NCBI GenBank assembly: GCA_018714685.1
Contig: DVNC01000029.1
Span: forward strand, 1-64,000
Length of the DNA: 64,000 nt
Origin: Scatocola faecipullorum
GTDB lineage: Bacteria > Pseudomonadota > Alphaproteobacteria > RF32 > CAG-239
Direction: 5' to 3'
Shown here piece by piece: positions 53,078 to 60,578 of this stretch. Both the position numbers and the translations under genes were made by a program. Under the pieces are notes generated by a model. The model was given only the letters and a program-made list of their open reading frames with translations. It searched no databases and had not been told where the DNA came from. Every line of letters starts with the position of its first letter. The first letter of the stretch is position 1.

Positions 53078-53107
53078 AAAAAAGCCGATTTAACATCGGC
53101 TTTTTCA
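53078..53107 (-). terminator. Lipoprotein gene terminator
   Basis: AAAAAGCCGATG-TTAA-ATCGGCTTTTTT on the minus strand, just after the stop at 53115. Confidence 0.88.
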
Positions 53108-53114
53108 AAAACGT

Positions 53115-54251
53115 CTATTTAACGAAAATCTGAACTTCGGGAGAAGTTGCATCCGCACTGCTGCGGGAAGAAAGAGTAATTCTCTCGGCATTAACCCCCA
53201 TATTTACGATTTCCTGAAAAATTGTCGTTGCGCTGTTCTGGGCATTTGTCCGGGCAGATGCTCCGCCGCTGATCGGCGTAACGGCCACAACTTCAAACAC
53301 AACATTGGGTTTCTTTGATTTGGCCGCATTAACGGCTCTGCGTAAACCGTCTTTATAATTAACGTTGCTTTTGTTGAATTTGGCAACGAACAGCGGCTTG
53401 CCGGCAACGGCCCCGCTCAGGCTTCCGTTGGCCGGAGCATAACCCATTGCTGCGGGTTTGTTGCCGAGATTCAGAACCGGAACCGAAGATCCCAGAGGAA
53501 CATTGCTGACACCGTAGTTGCCGCGTTTGATTGCCGAATCTAACTGAACAATGTTGCTGTTGGCCGTTTCGTTATACTGAATCTGACGGACAACATCGCT
53601 GTTGACTTCATTAAGCAGGCTGCCGATTAAAATAGCCGTCTGGTTGGTTTCGTTTTGCAGAATTCTTAACTGGCGGTGGTCTTCGTCAACCGCGCCGGAA
53701 ATGGCAAAAGTAGCCCGAATGGAATCTAACAGGTTATTAACGACAGAAGCATCAGAGGTAACACGGGCGGAAAGCTGCTGTAAAGCATTGCTGTTGACCG
53801 TCATCAACTGAACATTGTTTTGTGCGCTCTGCAACATGGCATACATCTGCGGGTTGCCCGGCGTGGTGCCGACTTGCAGCTTGGCTTCAATTGCTCCGAT
53901 GGTTTTATGGTATTGGCTGGCATTGCTGATAACGGAAGCTCTGATTTTCTGCAATTCGGAATTATTGGTGCGAATGGCATTTTGCAGCTGGCTCAGTTCA
54001 TTCCGGAAAGCGATAACTTTCTGCCCGACAAAAGTGCCGGTATCTCCGCCTTCGGAAACTTCAAGCGGTTCAAAATTGCTGGAACCGAGCATCGGCAGAT
54101 CAGCGCTTTCGGGAGCATTTTTGTCAGCATTATACGCTTCCTGAGAGCTGGAACCGACCAGAGACGGAAACAGAGCATCCGAACTGAATGCACAGCCGCC
54201 CAAAATTAATGAGCCGGAAATTAACGACAAAGTAAGAACTGTTTTTTTCAT
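53115..54251 (-). CDS. Lipoprotein with OmpA-like C-terminal domain
   Basis: 378 residues. Lipobox LILGGC gives a lipidated Cys20. The middle (about 75-230) is helical, Asn/Gln/Ser-rich and likely coiled coil. The last 100 residues (KPLFVAKFNKSNVNYKDGLRR to EVQIFVK, with ARTNAQNSATTIFQEIVNMGVNAERI) follow the pattern of OmpA/Pal peptidoglycan-binding domains, although the usual Asp/Arg contact residues are not clear. Probably links outer membrane and wall. Confidence 0.7.
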   Translation of the reverse strand: MKKTVLTLSLISGSLILGGCAFSSDALFPSLVGSSSQEAYNADKNAPESADLPMLGSSNFEPLEVSEGGDTGTFVGQKVIAFRNELSQLQNAIRTNNSELQKIRASVISNASQYHKTIGAIEAKLQVGTTPGNPQMYAMLQSAQNNVQLMTVNSNALQQLSARVTSDASVVNNLLDSIRATFAISGAVDEDHRQLRILQNETNQTAILIGSLLNEVNSDVVRQIQYNETANSNIVQLDSAIKRGNYGVSNVPLGSSVPVLNLGNKPAAMGYAPANGSLSGAVAGKPLFVAKFNKSNVNYKDGLRRAVNAAKSKKPNVVFEVVAVTPISGGASARTNAQNSATTIFQEIVNMGVNAERITLSSRSSADATSPEVQIFVK

Positions 54252-54490
54252 CTGTCAAAATACCTTATATGAAACCTGTGTTATAACATATTCGTTTTTG
54301 ACACTAATATCTCGTTTTGTAAAGAAGATTCACAAAAAAAATGCGAAAAATTAGAGCCTAAAGCACAATATATTCTTCAAATTAAGAACAGCATAAGTAA
54401 AATAGATTAAAATTCTTTTAAATTGAATGAATTTTTTGCTTGCAAAATTTTTTGAATCGGGTTATTAAGTCTTCTGTTAAGTGAAACGAT
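54252..54490. other. AT-rich intergenic region
   Basis: 239 bases between the divergent lipoprotein gene and tRNA-Arg. It should hold both promoters; nothing else is seen. Confidence 0.4.
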
Positions 54491-54567
54491 GCACTCGTAG
54501 CTCAATTGGATAGAGCATCTGACTACGGATCAGAAGGTTGTGAGTTCGAACCCCGCCGAGTGCGCCA
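54491..54567 (+). tRNA. tRNA-Arg(ACG)
   Basis: 77 nt with encoded CCA. Acceptor GCACTCG/CGAGTGC; anticodon stem TCTGA/TCAGA with loop CTACGGA, anticodon ACG, so A34 should be edited to inosine by TadA. Its last 19 nt are repeated downstream. Confidence 0.97.
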
Positions 54568-54615
54568 TATAAAATCCCTCCCTTGCGGAGGGTTTTTTTA
54601 TGGCTTGCATTAGGC
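54549..54615 (+). repeat. tRNA-Arg tail repeat, copy 1
   Basis: 67 bases identical to 54715-54781, starting with the last 19 nt of tRNA-Arg and including the terminator hairpin CCCTCC-CTTGC-GGAGGG with seven T. Period is 166 bp. Confidence 0.95.
54576..54599 (+). terminator. tRNA-Arg terminator
   Basis: CCCTCC-CTTGC-GGAGGG followed by seven T. The GGAGGG arm lies at Shine-Dalgarno distance from an ATG at 54600. Confidence 0.9.
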
Positions 54616-54779
54616 CGGTGAGAACTCACAACTTAATAAAAGAGTTGAGTTCGAGACTGAGGCGGCTGCGCAGGAAGCCGCCGAAGGACGGCAAGAGAGC
54701 GAAGCGAACGCGCCAACCCCGCCGAGTGCGCCATATAAAATCCCTCCCTTGCGGAGGGTTTTTTTATGGCTTGCATTAG
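54600..54779 (+). CDS. Possible Arg-rich peptide (59 aa) downstream of tRNA-Arg
   Basis: Starts ATG directly after the terminator T-run, with GGAGGG 7 bases upstream. Protein MACIRPVRTHNLIKELSSRL, then RRLRRKPPKDGKRAKRTRQP and RRVRHIKS; 19 of 59 residues are Arg or Lys. E. coli tyrT has tRNA-tail repeats downstream that encode the small basic Tpr peptide. This could be analogous or accidental; a terminator stands in front of it. Confidence 0.35.
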   Translation: MACIRPVRTHNLIKELSSRLRRLRRKPPKDGKRAKRTRQPRRVRHIKSLPCGGFFYGLH

Positions 54780-54781
54780 GC
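54715..54781 (+). repeat. tRNA-Arg tail repeat, copy 2
   Basis: Exact copy of 54549-54615. AGGCGGCTG-(GC/TA)-CAGGAAGCC also recurs at 54660 and 54779, so the repeat unit extends beyond the 67 bases in diverged form. Confidence 0.95.
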
Positions 54782-54999
54782 GGCTGTACAGGAAGCCAAA
54801 ATCAGCGGCAGGGAAGATTAAGCACAGTTTTATATTTTTTTCTGCCGCCGCCTTTACAATAAAAACAAATATGCTAATGATAATAACAGAAAAAGTATTA
54901 TTCTGGATGTTATTGGATTTGCATCACTTCAGCATTGGCTGTCAGGATAATACGACAGTGTTAATTAATTTAGTTTTTTACATTTAAACTTTTTGCCTT
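54782..54999. other. AT-rich region after tRNA-Arg repeats
   Basis: A 73-residue open frame (54766-54987) starts in the second repeat, but its body has no coding character. Nothing else is seen. Confidence 0.4.
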
Positions 55000-55161
55000 A
55001 TGAAAAGAAATGTAGTGTTAGGAATTATCGGCGGAACAGTTTTGGTTGCCGGTGCAGTTGTGGCTTACATTAAGCGAGACGCAATCAGAGAAGCGAAAAA
55101 CGATATTATCGCTGATGTGAAAAGACTTTTAAAAAAGGAAAAACCGGAAATTGCTGAATAA
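55000..55161 (+). CDS. Small membrane-anchored protein (53 aa)
   Basis: MKRNVVLGIIGGTVLVAGAV followed by VAYIKRDAIREAKNDIIADV and KRLLKKEKPEIAE. One N-terminal membrane segment and a charged amphipathic helix, like small YtxH-type proteins. There is no good ribosome site, but a terminator follows 24 bases after the stop. Unknown function. Confidence 0.6.
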   Translation: MKRNVVLGIIGGTVLVAGAVVAYIKRDAIREAKNDIIADVKRLLKKEKPEIAE

Positions 55162-55184
55162 GCAAACGGCTTCCTCAGACAAAG

Positions 55185-55221
55185 AACTCCCTTGAAACGT
55201 AACGGTTTCTCGGGAGTTTTT
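55185..55221 (+). terminator. Terminator of 53-aa gene
   Basis: AACTCCC/GGGAGTT outer arms and GAAAC/GTTTC inner arms, then TTTTTG. Confidence 0.82.
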
Positions 55222-55328
55222 GTTTCAAAAGCAATCACAACAGCCTTTGCCGGTAACTTTGCTTGTGGCAAAATACGGCAGAGCAGTATTTCCTCCCGGC
55301 CTGTGCCCTTCCGGGGTTAATTGGGTCA

Positions 55329-55360
55329 TAAAAAAACCGTCCTCAAAGACGGCTTTTTTA
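55329..55360 (-). terminator. tRNA-Ala(CGC) terminator
   Basis: Same GCCGTC-TTTGAG-GACGGT hairpin and T-run as at 52887-52917. Confidence 0.88.
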
Positions 55361-55436
55361 TGGTGGAGCTGAAGGGGATCGAACCCTCGACCTATTGATT
55401 GCGAACCAATCGCTCTCCCAACTGAGCTACAGCCCC
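55361..55436 (-). tRNA. tRNA-Ala(CGC)
   Basis: 76 nt with encoded CCA. Acceptor GGGGCTG/CAGCTCC keeps G3-U70. Anticodon stem ATTGG/TCAAT (one G-U) with loop TTCGCAA, anticodon CGC, reading GCG. Close relative of tRNA-Ala(GGC) at 52918. Confidence 0.93.
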
Positions 55437-55486
55437 ATTATGCTGCTTGGTTTATCGAATTGAGAAATAATTGTCAATCTTTTTCT

Positions 55487-55678
55487 TTAGTGCAGCCTTA
55501 TTTGAGTATTGCTGCAATTTTCATTTGAAACCGTTCCCATAAAAGCATTCATATGCAGCTGACATTTTTCAATAATCAGACCATTATTACCGTCAGAAGA
55601 TATGGACGTCACAAAGGGACCGGCATTAGTGCAGGCACTAATTATCATAATTAGGGCAAAGAGCAAAAATTTTTTCAT
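55487..55678 (-). CDS. Small lipoprotein (63 aa)
   Basis: Start at 55678, with GAGGA 8 bases upstream. MKKFLLFALIMIISAC is a lipoprotein signal (Cys16). The mature part is short with two further Cys (EKCQLHMNAFMGTVSNENCS), possibly a disulfide. Family not recognised. Confidence 0.68.
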   Translation of the reverse strand: MKKFLLFALIMIISACTNAGPFVTSISSDGNNGLIIEKCQLHMNAFMGTVSNENCSNTQIRLH

Positions 55679-55781
55679 AAACATAATCCTCAAAATTTCT
55701 ATTAACGCCTAACAACTATATTCCGAAAAAAGATAAAGTAAATTTAATTTCACAATCTATTCGCCCAAAAAACGGATTCTT

Positions 55782-56666
55782 TTAAATTTCCGGTTTGGGC
55801 AGCCCCTGAGGCGGATAAAGCTTGAACTTATCAAAATCTGTCAGATAAACACAGCTTCCCGAGGCAATAAAAGGCTGCAAAGTCCGATTGGTAATTTCGG
55901 AATCTCCGCTGTTCCAATCCAGATTGTCGTCAAATTTCACCATACTCTTTTCCAGACTGTCAACATAACGCGTGACTTCTTCTTTGGTAAATAAACAGTC
56001 TATCGTCGTGACGCTGCCTTCCTGGGGAAGATTTTTCAGGCTTTCGGGAACTCCCTCGGGATAAATCTTGTTCAAGGCGACCGGTTTGTTTTTAATCATA
56101 TAAACATAATGGCACCTGTCGCCGTCGGGACCCTCAACTTTCATAATGTTGTCCATATTGGAGAAATTCAGTGTTTTTTCATAAGGCGTGCAGGTTTTCA
56201 GATTATTTCGCAGTTCCTGAGTGTAATCAACATTAATGACTTTCATCTGGCAGGCCTCGGAAATGATTTTATTGGCCGCTGCCAGGCTTTCATTTTTGTT
56301 TTCGCTTTCATCGGGAGAAGATTTTTCTTTTTTCAAAAAGTCCTGCAAGGCGTCAACATAGGCCTTAAGTTTTTCCTGGTCGAAAGTGCAGCGGTTTACA
56401 AAATGTCCGACTTGTGAAGATGAAATAAATTCGCATTGGCATTTATCGCCGGACCAGCCCTGAATTTGATATTCATAATCGAATTTCATCCCTGTTTCGT
56501 CACAGCTGCTCTGTTCCGTAAACGGTGTGCAGTCTTGCAAATTCTTGATAAATCGGTCGGAAAAATGAAACATGTCAACCTGGCCGGCCAGGTCAAGATT
56601 AATGGTGTCGGCTTGTGCCGGAGAAATACAAGCAACAGCCAGAAGAACGGGTAAATATTTTTTCAT
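55782..56666 (-). CDS. Periplasmic two-repeat Cys protein, paralogue 1
   Basis: 294 residues. Signal peptide to AQA (residue 19). Two internal repeats: LQDCTPFTEQ, FDYEYQIQGWSGDKCQCEFISSS, CTFDQEKLKAYVDALQ, and later LKTCTPYEKTLNFSN, MKVEGPDGDRCHYVYMIKNKPV, CLFTKEEVTRYVDSLE. Each repeat carries CTP, then G-x-x-GD(K/R)C, then C-x-F. Paired Cys suggest disulfides. Paralogue of the next gene upstream. Function unknown. Confidence 0.8.
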   Translation of the reverse strand: MKKYLPVLLAVACISPAQADTINLDLAGQVDMFHFSDRFIKNLQDCTPFTEQSSCDETGMKFDYEYQIQGWSGDKCQCEFISSSQVGHFVNRCTFDQEKLKAYVDALQDFLKKEKSSPDESENKNESLAAANKIISEACQMKVINVDYTQELRNNLKTCTPYEKTLNFSNMDNIMKVEGPDGDRCHYVYMIKNKPVALNKIYPEGVPESLKNLPQEGSVTTIDCLFTKEEVTRYVDSLEKSMVKFDDNLDWNSGDSEITNRTLQPFIASGSCVYLTDFDKFKLYPPQGLPKPEI

Positions 56667-56797
56667 AGGCCTTCTCCTTTGTTGCAGTATATTTTAACAT
56701 TATGAATAAAAAGTTTCAATTCTTATTCGTCAGACGTTGTGGAGGAGACTGAAGGTAAAAAGCTTATTGCTTGATTTTAAAGTATTATTTGCCAAAT

Positions 56798-57649
56798 CTA
56801 TTCTAATTTAAAATTACCGAAATTGCCGCTGACTTTGCAAACGCCTTTTTCGGTAAATTCCTGCAGTTTCCGGGCGGCCGCCTCGGCGTCTCCGCTGTTC
56901 CAGTCCAGATTGTTGTCAAACGTTATGACTGATTGCTCCAAACTTTTAATATAATCTGCTCTGTCTGTCTCGGACAACCGGCAATCAAAAACCATGGTGC
57001 TGCCGGTCTGCGGCAGATCTTTCATAAATTCGGGTACGCCGTCCGGATAGATTTTGCTTAAGTCAACCGGTTTGTTTTTCACCGTATAGGCGTAGTGGCA
57101 GTTTCCGTTTTCCGGTCCGTAGATTTTCATAATATTGTCCGAATTGGAAAAATTCAGAGTCTTTTCATACGGCGTACAGCTTTGCAGATTTTTTCTCAAA
57201 TCCGCGGTATAGTCGGTTTGGCTGCTCATTTGGCAGACGTTCGGATCAAAAATAATGCCCATTGCCGTCAGATAATCCATATCGGCCATATCTTCAATCG
57301 TATGCTTGTCTTTTTGATTGTAGCGAATAAGCGCGTCAGTATAGTCTTTCAGATTTTGCGGGCTGAAAGCACATTCGTTTACAAAATTTCCGATTTGTGA
57401 AGAAGAGGAAAAAGTACAGCGGCATTTGCCGTCAACCGGACCTTGGATTTTATATTCATAGTTAAAGGAATGCCCTTCGGCGCCGGCATTTTTATGCTCA
57501 ATAAACGGTGTGCAGCTCTGCATCTTGCTGATAAATTCGTCCGACAGGCGAATCATGTCGATTTGCCCGGTCAGATCTTGGTTAAAATCCATGGCATTGA
57601 CTTTTCCGGCTGCAAGCAAACCGCAAATGGCATAAAAAAATTTTTTCAT
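56798..57649 (-). CDS. Periplasmic two-repeat Cys protein, paralogue 2
   Basis: 283 residues, signal peptide to about residue 19. Same order of motifs as paralogue 1: MQSCTPFIEH, FNYEYKIQGPVDGKCRCTFSSSSQ, LQSCTPYEKTLNFSNSDNIMK, CHYAYTVKNKPVDLSKIYPDGVPE, and the shared DNLDWNSGD(A/S)E near the C-terminus. Tandem gene duplication on top of an older internal duplication. Confidence 0.8.
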   Translation of the reverse strand: MKKFFYAICGLLAAGKVNAMDFNQDLTGQIDMIRLSDEFISKMQSCTPFIEHKNAGAEGHSFNYEYKIQGPVDGKCRCTFSSSSQIGNFVNECAFSPQNLKDYTDALIRYNQKDKHTIEDMADMDYLTAMGIIFDPNVCQMSSQTDYTADLRKNLQSCTPYEKTLNFSNSDNIMKIYGPENGNCHYAYTVKNKPVDLSKIYPDGVPEFMKDLPQTGSTMVFDCRLSETDRADYIKSLEQSVITFDNNLDWNSGDAEAAARKLQEFTEKGVCKVSGNFGNFKLE

Positions 57650-57674
57650 TCGTTTTCCTTCTCTTCAATATAAA

Positions 57675-57702
57675 ATACGGAGAAAGTTTTCTTTCTCCGT
57701 AT
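57675..57702 (-). terminator. Hairpin between paralogue 2 and PilT-like gene
   Basis: ATACGGAGAAAG-AAAA-CTTTCTCCGTAT, perfect 12-bp arms, then TTTTAT on the minus strand, 18 bases after the ATPase stop. It should stop ATPase transcripts. Confidence 0.88.
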
Positions 57703-57720
57703 CAAAATGATGAGTATTGC

Positions 57721-58977
57721 CTAAAACAGCGATAATCCTCTTTCAATTTTAACACGCTGCTGCTCGAGCAGAGTACCCATGTTCAGTTTTCCGCTGCGCA
57801 GCATTCCGCGAACCTGACAGGCTGCATTTGTATCCGGATTGGCGAACAGATAAGTGACTTTCGCTTTTTTCGGCGCCCCTTCCAAAATCTGGTGAATACA
57901 GCCGAGAAAACCGTTAGCCACCAATTCATAAGCCATGTCTTCGCTGATGCCGCTGGAGGCCGCATATTTAACCAGAGCGTTAATGGCATCGGATACGTTG
58001 TTGGCGTGAATGGTTGACAAAACCAAGTGGCCGGAAGTTGCCGCGCGCAAAGCTTCACTTGCTACGTCAGGTGAACGAATCTCGCCCAGATAAATATAAC
58101 GCGGTTTCGAGCGCAGAGCTGATTTAATACCTTCTTCCCATTTGCCGTCCGGCGGAGTTGTCTGTTTGCAGAGGCCTAATTCCGCTTCCGGGGTGATATA
58201 TACGCCGTCCAGCGGCATTTCAATCGGGTCTTCAATCGTAAAGGCATAGCCGCCTTTTTTCTGTAAATATTCTTTTAACAGAGCGGAAACCGTTGTACTT
58301 TTACCGGAACCGGTTGCACCGGCCAGCAGAATCAAGCCGCTGCCGCCGGCAATGGAGAGCAAATGTTCGTAAACGCGGTAAGGCAGCCCCAAATCTTTCA
58401 GATTCGGAACCGTAGTCGGCATTTTGCGGGCACAATAGTTGACGCCTTCCAGTGCAATGGTTCGTTCAACACGATAGTTGCGTCCCTTGTAGTTCAGCAG
58501 ATAACTGCGGTTTTCACCGTCATAAGCACCTTCAAGCTGAACAAAAAACTCGTCAAAATCATCAAAAGTAACAATTTTTAAGCCGCAGTTGGTGCGACCG
58601 CTCCAAATATAACATCTTTTGTCGGGAGTGACATAAACGTCTGAAAACTTGACCTCATTAATCAGTCCGGAACTGACTTTGCAGGACAAATCGACATCCG
58701 GATTGATCTTTGCCCCGTGAGACGCCTGAATAACGGTCGGGCCGGCAGCTTGCGGTTTGTTCTGTGCCGGAGTGGCGGAGGCAGGAGCTTCCTGACCGGG
58801 GGCCGCCGGCGAAGCGGCTGCCGGGGCATGCATCTGCACCGGAGCTTTGATGGATAATTTTTTCAATAGCTCTTCACTCGAATGCTCCCGGATTCGCGGA
58901 GATACATTCGGGGTTTCTGCTGCGGGGCGCTCAGCTCCTCCTGGCGCGTTTGGTGTGCTTTTGTCAAACAGGTTCAT
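57721..58977 (-). CDS. PilT/GspE-family secretion ATPase
   Basis: 418 residues from the ATG at 58977 (MNLFDKSTPNAPGG), with AGGAGG 7 bases upstream. An Ala/Pro-rich linker follows (about 45-85), then a PAS-like N-domain. The ATPase core has Walker A GATGSGKSTT, Asp-box IEDPIEMPLDG, Walker B-region YIYLGEIRSPDVASEAL and the His motif ATSGHLVLSTIHANNV. Closest in layout to PilT/DotB hexamers that power pilus retraction or type IV secretion. No pilin or secretion genes lie nearby, so the partner machine is elsewhere or lost. Confidence 0.85.
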   Translation of the reverse strand: MNLFDKSTPNAPGGAERPAAETPNVSPRIREHSSEELLKKLSIKAPVQMHAPAAASPAAPGQEAPASATPAQNKPQAAGPTVIQASHGAKINPDVDLSCKVSSGLINEVKFSDVYVTPDKRCYIWSGRTNCGLKIVTFDDFDEFFVQLEGAYDGENRSYLLNYKGRNYRVERTIALEGVNYCARKMPTTVPNLKDLGLPYRVYEHLLSIAGGSGLILLAGATGSGKSTTVSALLKEYLQKKGGYAFTIEDPIEMPLDGVYITPEAELGLCKQTTPPDGKWEEGIKSALRSKPRYIYLGEIRSPDVASEALRAATSGHLVLSTIHANNVSDAINALVKYAASSGISEDMAYELVANGFLGCIHQILEGAPKKAKVTYLFANPDTNAACQVRGMLRSGKLNMGTLLEQQRVKIERGLSLF

Positions 58978-59181
58978 AATCAAGCCTCCTAAATCTCTCA
59001 ACAACACTTTATTATACGATATTTTTCTTGAAGATTTATTAATTTTTTTTGACAATTCCTGTTCAAACAACAGGGAAAAAGCATAAAGCCCGAATTTATA
59101 CGAAGTAAAAATACCTTGAAATTCGGCCGCGGCATTCGTATTATCCGAAACAGGACAATAATTTTTTTCAGGGGATAGAGA

Positions 59182-59523
59182 ATGAGACCGTTTTACCCGA
59201 TTATTTTGCTTGTCTTTTCGAACATTTTTATGACTTTTGCCTGGTATGGACATCTCAAGTATAAGTCAACGGCTCTGTGGATTGTTATTCTGGTCAGTTG
59301 GGGAATTGCCTTTTTTGAATATTGCCTGCAAGTTCCCGCCAACCGTATCGGTCACGACTATTACAGTGCTCCCCAGTTGAAAATCATGCAGGAAATTATC
59401 ACTCTTGTCATTTTCGCGTTTTTTTCGGCTTTTTACCTTAAAGAAGGGCTGAAATGGAATGAAATTGTCGGCTTTTTGTTTATTTTGTTAGCGGCCTTTT
59501 TTGTTTTTAAAAAATGGGATTGA
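59182..59523 (+). CDS. DMT-type small membrane protein (DUF486)
   Basis: 113 residues with four membrane segments. FMTFAWYGHLKYKS, FFEYCLQVPANRIGHDYYSAPQLKIMQEIITL and FLFILLAAFFVFKKWD match the DUF486 family, a half-size relative of drug/metabolite transporters. AGGGG precedes the ATG. Transport role unproven. Confidence 0.88.
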   Translation: MRPFYPIILLVFSNIFMTFAWYGHLKYKSTALWIVILVSWGIAFFEYCLQVPANRIGHDYYSAPQLKIMQEIITLVIFAFFSAFYLKEGLKWNEIVGFLFILLAAFFVFKKWD

Positions 59524-59566
59524 CCCGGTTTCTTCTGTAAAATTTTGTATCCGCCGCAGATACGAC

Positions 59567-59595
59567 AAAACCCCGCGCTGGGCAGGGTTTTGTAT
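59567..59595 (-). terminator. tRNA-Ser terminator
   Basis: ACAAAACCC/GGGTTTTGT arms around a GC-rich loop, next to the tRNA 3' end. Confidence 0.75.
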
Positions 59596-59598
59596 AAA

Positions 59599-59689
59599 TG
59601 GCGGATAGACAGGGATTCGAACCCTGGATACCCTTTAGGGGTATACACGATTTCCAATCGTGCGCCTTCGACCACTCGGCCATCTATCC
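59599..59689 (-). tRNA. tRNA-Ser(GGA)
   Basis: 91 nt with encoded CCA. Acceptor GGATAGA/TCTATCC with G discriminator; anticodon stem CGATT/AATCG around GGA; long variable arm (TACCCCTAAAGGGTA) typical of serine tRNAs. Confidence 0.96.
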
Positions 59690-59790
59690 GTCGGCGTTAC
59701 TATTCATAATAATAAATCTTATATTTGACAAGTCTTTTTTTCGCTTAAAGTCAAAATATTTAAGCGAACCGGCAAAAACGGCGGATTTGT

Positions 59791-60405
59791 TTATTCTTTC
59801 GGCCAGCCGACAGCCTGAGAAACAACAATCCACTGATTTTCGTTCAGCTTCAGCTCTTTTTCGAGATCCGCTTTTTCAAAATAACCGCGGACGACATTGT
59901 TCAGACCTTTGTCTGCACAATACAGACCCACGTTTTGATAAGCCGAACCGGCATGCATGGCGCCGTTGGTTGCCACATCGCTGGTTGAAACATAAACCAG
60001 GTCAAGTGCAGCGTCCTTGGCATAATCCTGCGTACCCAGAAGCGGGCGTAAATCTTTGTCGGAGACTTGAATCAGCTTATGTCCCCGGGCATCATATTGC
60101 CAAACGCCGTCGAATTTGAGCACATAAACCGTCAAATCCTGGCCGTTGAGGGCGGTCGGGATGGTTCGTTTGCCGTCCTGGCGATTGACACCAACCGCTG
60201 CCCACAGCATATCAGCCAAAGTTTGGTCATTAACGGCCCGTCGGCCGAATTCGCGTACCGACTTTCGCTCCTGCAGGCTTTGCATAAGCGTTTTGCCGCC
60301 AACCATATCCGGTTTCGGCAGAGACTGAGTGACAAGTTCAGCTCTGGCGCCCGAAACTGCTAGAACGGACACGACTGCGGCAGCCATTAATGTTTTTATA
60401 TACAT
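59791..60405 (-). CDS. Secreted nitroreductase-like (SagB-type) protein
   Basis: 204 residues from the ATG at 60405, with AAGGAG 7 bases upstream; a frame to 60462 adds 19 residues. Signal peptide MYIKTLMAAAVVSVLAVSGARA. The nitroreductase fold shows in LQERKSVREFGRRAVNDQTLADMLWAAVGVNR and GSAYQNVGLYCADKGLNNVVRGYF. FMN-dependent reduction in the periplasm is plausible but unproven; an exported FMN enzyme is uncommon and needs export of the folded form or loading outside. Confidence 0.78.
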   Translation of the reverse strand: MYIKTLMAAAVVSVLAVSGARAELVTQSLPKPDMVGGKTLMQSLQERKSVREFGRRAVNDQTLADMLWAAVGVNRQDGKRTIPTALNGQDLTVYVLKFDGVWQYDARGHKLIQVSDKDLRPLLGTQDYAKDAALDLVYVSTSDVATNGAMHAGSAYQNVGLYCADKGLNNVVRGYFEKADLEKELKLNENQWIVVSQAVGWPKE

Positions 60406-60578
60406 GTATATCTCCTTTGTTTTGTGGGGTTTTAATAATCTTTTGCGTAATATCTTAATCATAAAAATCTAAAAATAAACATTGGTAATACGGGGATGGG
60501 GAGACAATAATATCTTATTTAATATCAGGCTGCGTCATTCTGTCGCTGCCGTTTATGTTTCCGATTTGCTTCTGCGCC

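Noticed and set aside
54549..54781. Remnant of an integrated phage or island at tRNA-Arg (attL/attR)
   Set aside because: The interval is only 166 bp, has no integrase debris, and the same layout occurs at tRNA-Ala. Not fully excluded.
54766..54987. 73-codon frame starting in the second tRNA-Arg repeat
   Set aside because: It shares the repeat's start signal, but the body is AT-rich with no coding character.
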